A stretch of DNA of 64,000 nucleotides from Planctomycetota bacterium (GTDB lineage Bacteria > Planctomycetota > B15-G4). The stretch lies in the NCBI GenBank assembly GCA_029259745.1, contig JAJDEO010000017.1:103658-167657 (forward strand), in the 5' to 3' direction. Positions 62,086 through 64,000 of the stretch are shown piece after piece. Under the pieces are notes generated by a model. It saw only the letters and a list, made by a program, of their open reading frames with translations. It did not search any database and was not told where the DNA came from. The stretch's first letter is position 1. Every line of letters starts with the position of its first letter. The translations under genes and the position numbers were made by a program.

Positions 62086-62117
62086 GAGGTGGTGCTCGGA
62101 ACGAGCGGGTCTTGGTG

Positions 62118-62738
62118 TCATTCGGCGAGCGGCGGGACCTTGCTCGCGGCGATCATGCGGCCCTTGACCCGGCACGTCCCCAAGCCGAGGCGCTCGGCTC
62201 CTTCAGCGGTCTCGATCTCAGCGCCGAGGGACATGCCACCAAGCTGCTTGAACGCCGCGCTCTTGAGCTCGCCGTCCTTCACCTTCCGCGCGACGATGCC
62301 GTTGATATACGCATAGGAGTAGCCGACGGATTCCAGCTTTCCGTCGCGCTTCTCGAGGATCGGCATGATGAGCAACCCGAGGTACGTGTCCGCCTGGATC
62401 GAGATGTAGCCTTCGCCGACGACCTCGAGGCCGTTACCGAGGTCGGCGTACATCATCGCGACGTGCGACTCGGAGTTCGAACCGGCGTCGATCGGCTCGC
62501 CCATGAGGTGAGCGTAGACGGTCGACTTCACGGAGCGCATCTCGGCCTTCTCGAGGATCACCGATTCGCCGTCCTGGATCTCGGCGTACTCCGCGATCCG
62601 GCTCGATACCGTGAACTTGACCCACTTGTCCGACAGCCCCGGGAGCTCGACGTCCGTGGCGGCACCGTTCGTGGCGAGCACAGCCATGCTCAGTGCGGCG
62701 GACAGGATCATGCGGGACAGCATCGAAATCGTCTTCAT
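62118..62738 (-). CDS. Secreted protein of unknown function, tandem paralogue 2
   Basis: 206 residues with a signal peptide (MILSAALSMAVLATNGAATD). Parallel segments with paralogue 1: WVKFTVSSRIAEYAEIQDGE, YADLGNGLEVVGEG, AAFKQLGGM, CRVKGRMIAASKVPPLAE. ATG at 62738 is preceded by GGAGG. A strong terminator follows. Unknown function. Confidence 0.75.
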   Translation of the reverse strand: MKTISMLSRMILSAALSMAVLATNGAATDVELPGLSDKWVKFTVSSRIAEYAEIQDGESVILEKAEMRSVKSTVYAHLMGEPIDAGSNSESHVAMMYADLGNGLEVVGEGYISIQADTYLGLLIMPILEKRDGKLESVGYSYAYINGIVARKVKDGELKSAAFKQLGGMSLGAEIETAEGAERLGLGTCRVKGRMIAASKVPPLAE

Positions 62739-62840
62739 CGGTCACCTCCGAGTTGGGGAGCGCGGGTGCGCCCCGGACACGAAGAGAAGCGCGACGATCG
62801 GCCCGCGCGAAGCCCGCTCACGATCACGTCACAAGCGACA

Positions 62841-62873
62841 GCCGCCCGCCCACACAAAGTGCAGGCGGGCGGC
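62841..62873 (-). terminator. Hairpin after the third secreted protein
   Basis: GCCGCCCGCC at 62841-62850 and GGCGGGCGGC at 62864-62873 pair perfectly, after the stop at 62918. The loop CACACAAAGTGCA contains an additional possible pairing. Confidence 0.8.
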
Positions 62874-62917
62874 TTCGGTCGGGCAACCAAGCCCCTTCCT
62901 CATGTGCCTTGCGGGAC

Positions 62918-63496
62918 CTACAGGATGGCAGGCACCTTGTCGGCCGGCACGCGCTGGGCCTTCAGCTTCGCGCCACCCACGAGCCAGCCAGCCGTGGCGT
63001 CACCGAGCAGCACTGAACCCTCCTGCATCGTCCCGCCGAGCGACGTCAGCGTGGCCTTCACGAGTTCGCCGTCCTTGGTCTTCGTCTTGATCTTCCCGCA
63101 GGTCTGAACGCTCACGAGTCCGATCTTGGTCATGACTCCATCGATCTTCTTCGTGACCGGCATGCCGAAGTGTAAGTCGACGAAGACGTTGTTCATGACC
63201 GACATCTCAGTCTCGACGAGCAACGAGAGCCCGCCCTGGCCGAGGCCGGTGTAGATCGAAACGATGTGATCGCCGTCGTCGCCACTCTCCTCGAGATGCA
63301 TCCAGAACGTCGCCTTGAGCGTCTTGGTGGCCGCGCCGTCGACGAAGACGGGCTCGTCTTGTTCCGTCTGTGACGCGAAGTGCGTGGCCTTGACGACGAG
63401 CTTCGCCTTGAACCACTGGTTGTCGAGGTCGCCTGCGTGGAGTGCGTGGGTGATCAGGAGGAGTGTGAGCGCGATACGAATCGTGAGAGTCTTCAT
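62918..63496 (-). CDS. Secreted protein of unknown function, third and most divergent of the row
   Basis: 192 residues with a signal peptide (IALTLLLITHALHAGD). Shared features with the two neighbours are weaker but present: AKLVVKATHFASQTEQDEPV, TGLGQGGLSLLVET, LTSLGGTMQEG. It ends ADKVPAIL where the others end SKVPPL. The order of the three genes and the matching ends support common origin. Function unknown. Confidence 0.65.
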   Translation of the reverse strand: MKTLTIRIALTLLLITHALHAGDLDNQWFKAKLVVKATHFASQTEQDEPVFVDGAATKTLKATFWMHLEESGDDGDHIVSIYTGLGQGGLSLLVETEMSVMNNVFVDLHFGMPVTKKIDGVMTKIGLVSVQTCGKIKTKTKDGELVKATLTSLGGTMQEGSVLLGDATAGWLVGGAKLKAQRVPADKVPAIL

Positions 63497-63670
63497 TGGT
63501 ACGTCTCTTAATGGTCTTGTCCAAGAGGTCTCGGGTGCCTCTGGTCCGCATAAAGGCGCGAGTGCGCACGGCGGTGTGCAACGCAACTTCGTGGCGCATC
63601 GATGAAGTGAGCCGAGAGCGAAGCGACCGAGTGCCGCGGCCCCGGAACGCACAACGCCGCCCGCCCCTAA

Positions 63671-63826
63671 CATCCGTTGAAAAACTCATCCGGCGCGCCG
63701 CACGCACCCGAGCGCGCCTGTGCGAGAGCGGGAGCCTCGACGAATCCACTGATTCGCCTGCGTTCCCGCACGTGCACAGGCACACTCGGTCACGCACGTC
63801 GCACTCGGAGCAGTTCTTCAACAGGC
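63671..63826. repeat. Long imperfect palindrome (about 155 bp)
   Basis: The left half from TCCGTTGAAAAACTCATC and the reverse complement of the right half from GCCTGTTGAAGAACTGCTC align over about 75 bases, with a CGAATC/GATTCG centre at 63739-63754. It has no coding capacity. It ends only a few bases before the second 164-bp element copy, so two different palindromic elements sit side by side. Its origin is unknown. Confidence 0.6.
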
Positions 63827-63829
63827 TGC

Positions 63830-63993
63830 TCGTGGTGTGATTCAAAAGTTCGCGAAACTAGTTTTGGGTCATCGTCGTCGCTGGCAAGGCGCATCGCCGC
63901 AGGCGAATGGGTGGATTCGTCGAGGAGATGCAACACAGCCAGCGGCGAGGAGGGCGTGAAACAAATGACGCCAACTTTTGAATCACACCACTA
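63830..63993. mobile_element. 164-bp MITE-like element, copy 2
   Basis: Nearly identical to the copy at 54250-54413 (about 7 differences in 164). The right end is CCACTA; the left end reads TCGTGG instead of TAGTGG, so one base of the terminal TA is changed. The inner pairing regions are conserved. Confidence 0.8.
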
Positions 63994-64000
63994 GGGCATC

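Overview
The window is a dense, GC-rich bacterial chromosome segment with no rRNA, tRNA, CRISPR array, prophage or complete transposon that I can see. The gene content suggests a Planctomycetota-like bacterium: a 60-residue bacterial histone, a NodU-type carbamoyltransferase locus with small membrane partners, many large secreted or lipoprotein-type proteins of unknown function, tandem beta-helix-like surface proteins, and a respiratory-oxidase assembly operon. The phylum assignment is inference. No taxonomic marker is decisive, and a related deep-branching phylum is possible. Layout, 1-10 kb: a minus-strand run holds argG, citrate synthase, an aa3-type oxidase assembly operon (cupredoxin-like protein, divergent heme A synthase, a protein fusing heme O synthase to a SCO copper chaperone, DUF420 protein), groES-groEL and an orphan receiver protein. 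Plus-strand thiE follows. 10-20 kb: a 1595-residue glycine-rich lipoprotein converges on a minus-strand cluster of a zinc-finger protein, queA, ligA and a short SelW-like selenoprotein. The selenoprotein reads through an in-frame UGA in a CxxU motif, with a bacterial SECIS-like hairpin just downstream. 19.6-25 kb: pdxS-pdxT-nth-LON-domain protein-membrane protein are tightly packed on the plus strand. 25-36 kb: M14 peptidase, Thr-nucleophile sulfatase-like lipoprotein, di-heme peroxidase-like cytochrome, methyltransferase, an HflK/HflC-like SPFH pair, hutU and a membrane protein. 36-46 kb: secreted zinc metalloprotease with calcium repeats, two paralogous lipoproteins, the histone, an unknown protein with an HYDTDG motif, xseA/xseB, trxB, a frameshifted gene and a GNAT enzyme. 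46-57 kb: transketolase, CvpA-like protein, two tandem beta-helix-like secreted proteins, an alpha/beta hydrolase with a TPR-like C-terminal half, and the carbamoyltransferase locus next to a short inverted-repeat element. 57-64 kb: a three-gene molybdenum hydroxylase whose FAD subunit has the exact cysteine spacing of 4-hydroxybenzoyl-CoA reductase, then three tandem secreted proteins (two clear paralogues and a looser third), then two palindromic elements side by side. The second of these is another copy of the 164-bp element at 54.25 kb. The most notable items are the selenoprotein, the histone, the heme O synthase-SCO fusion, the two copies of a mariner/IS630-like MITE, and the hydrolase-TPR protein that may be a conflict-system effector.
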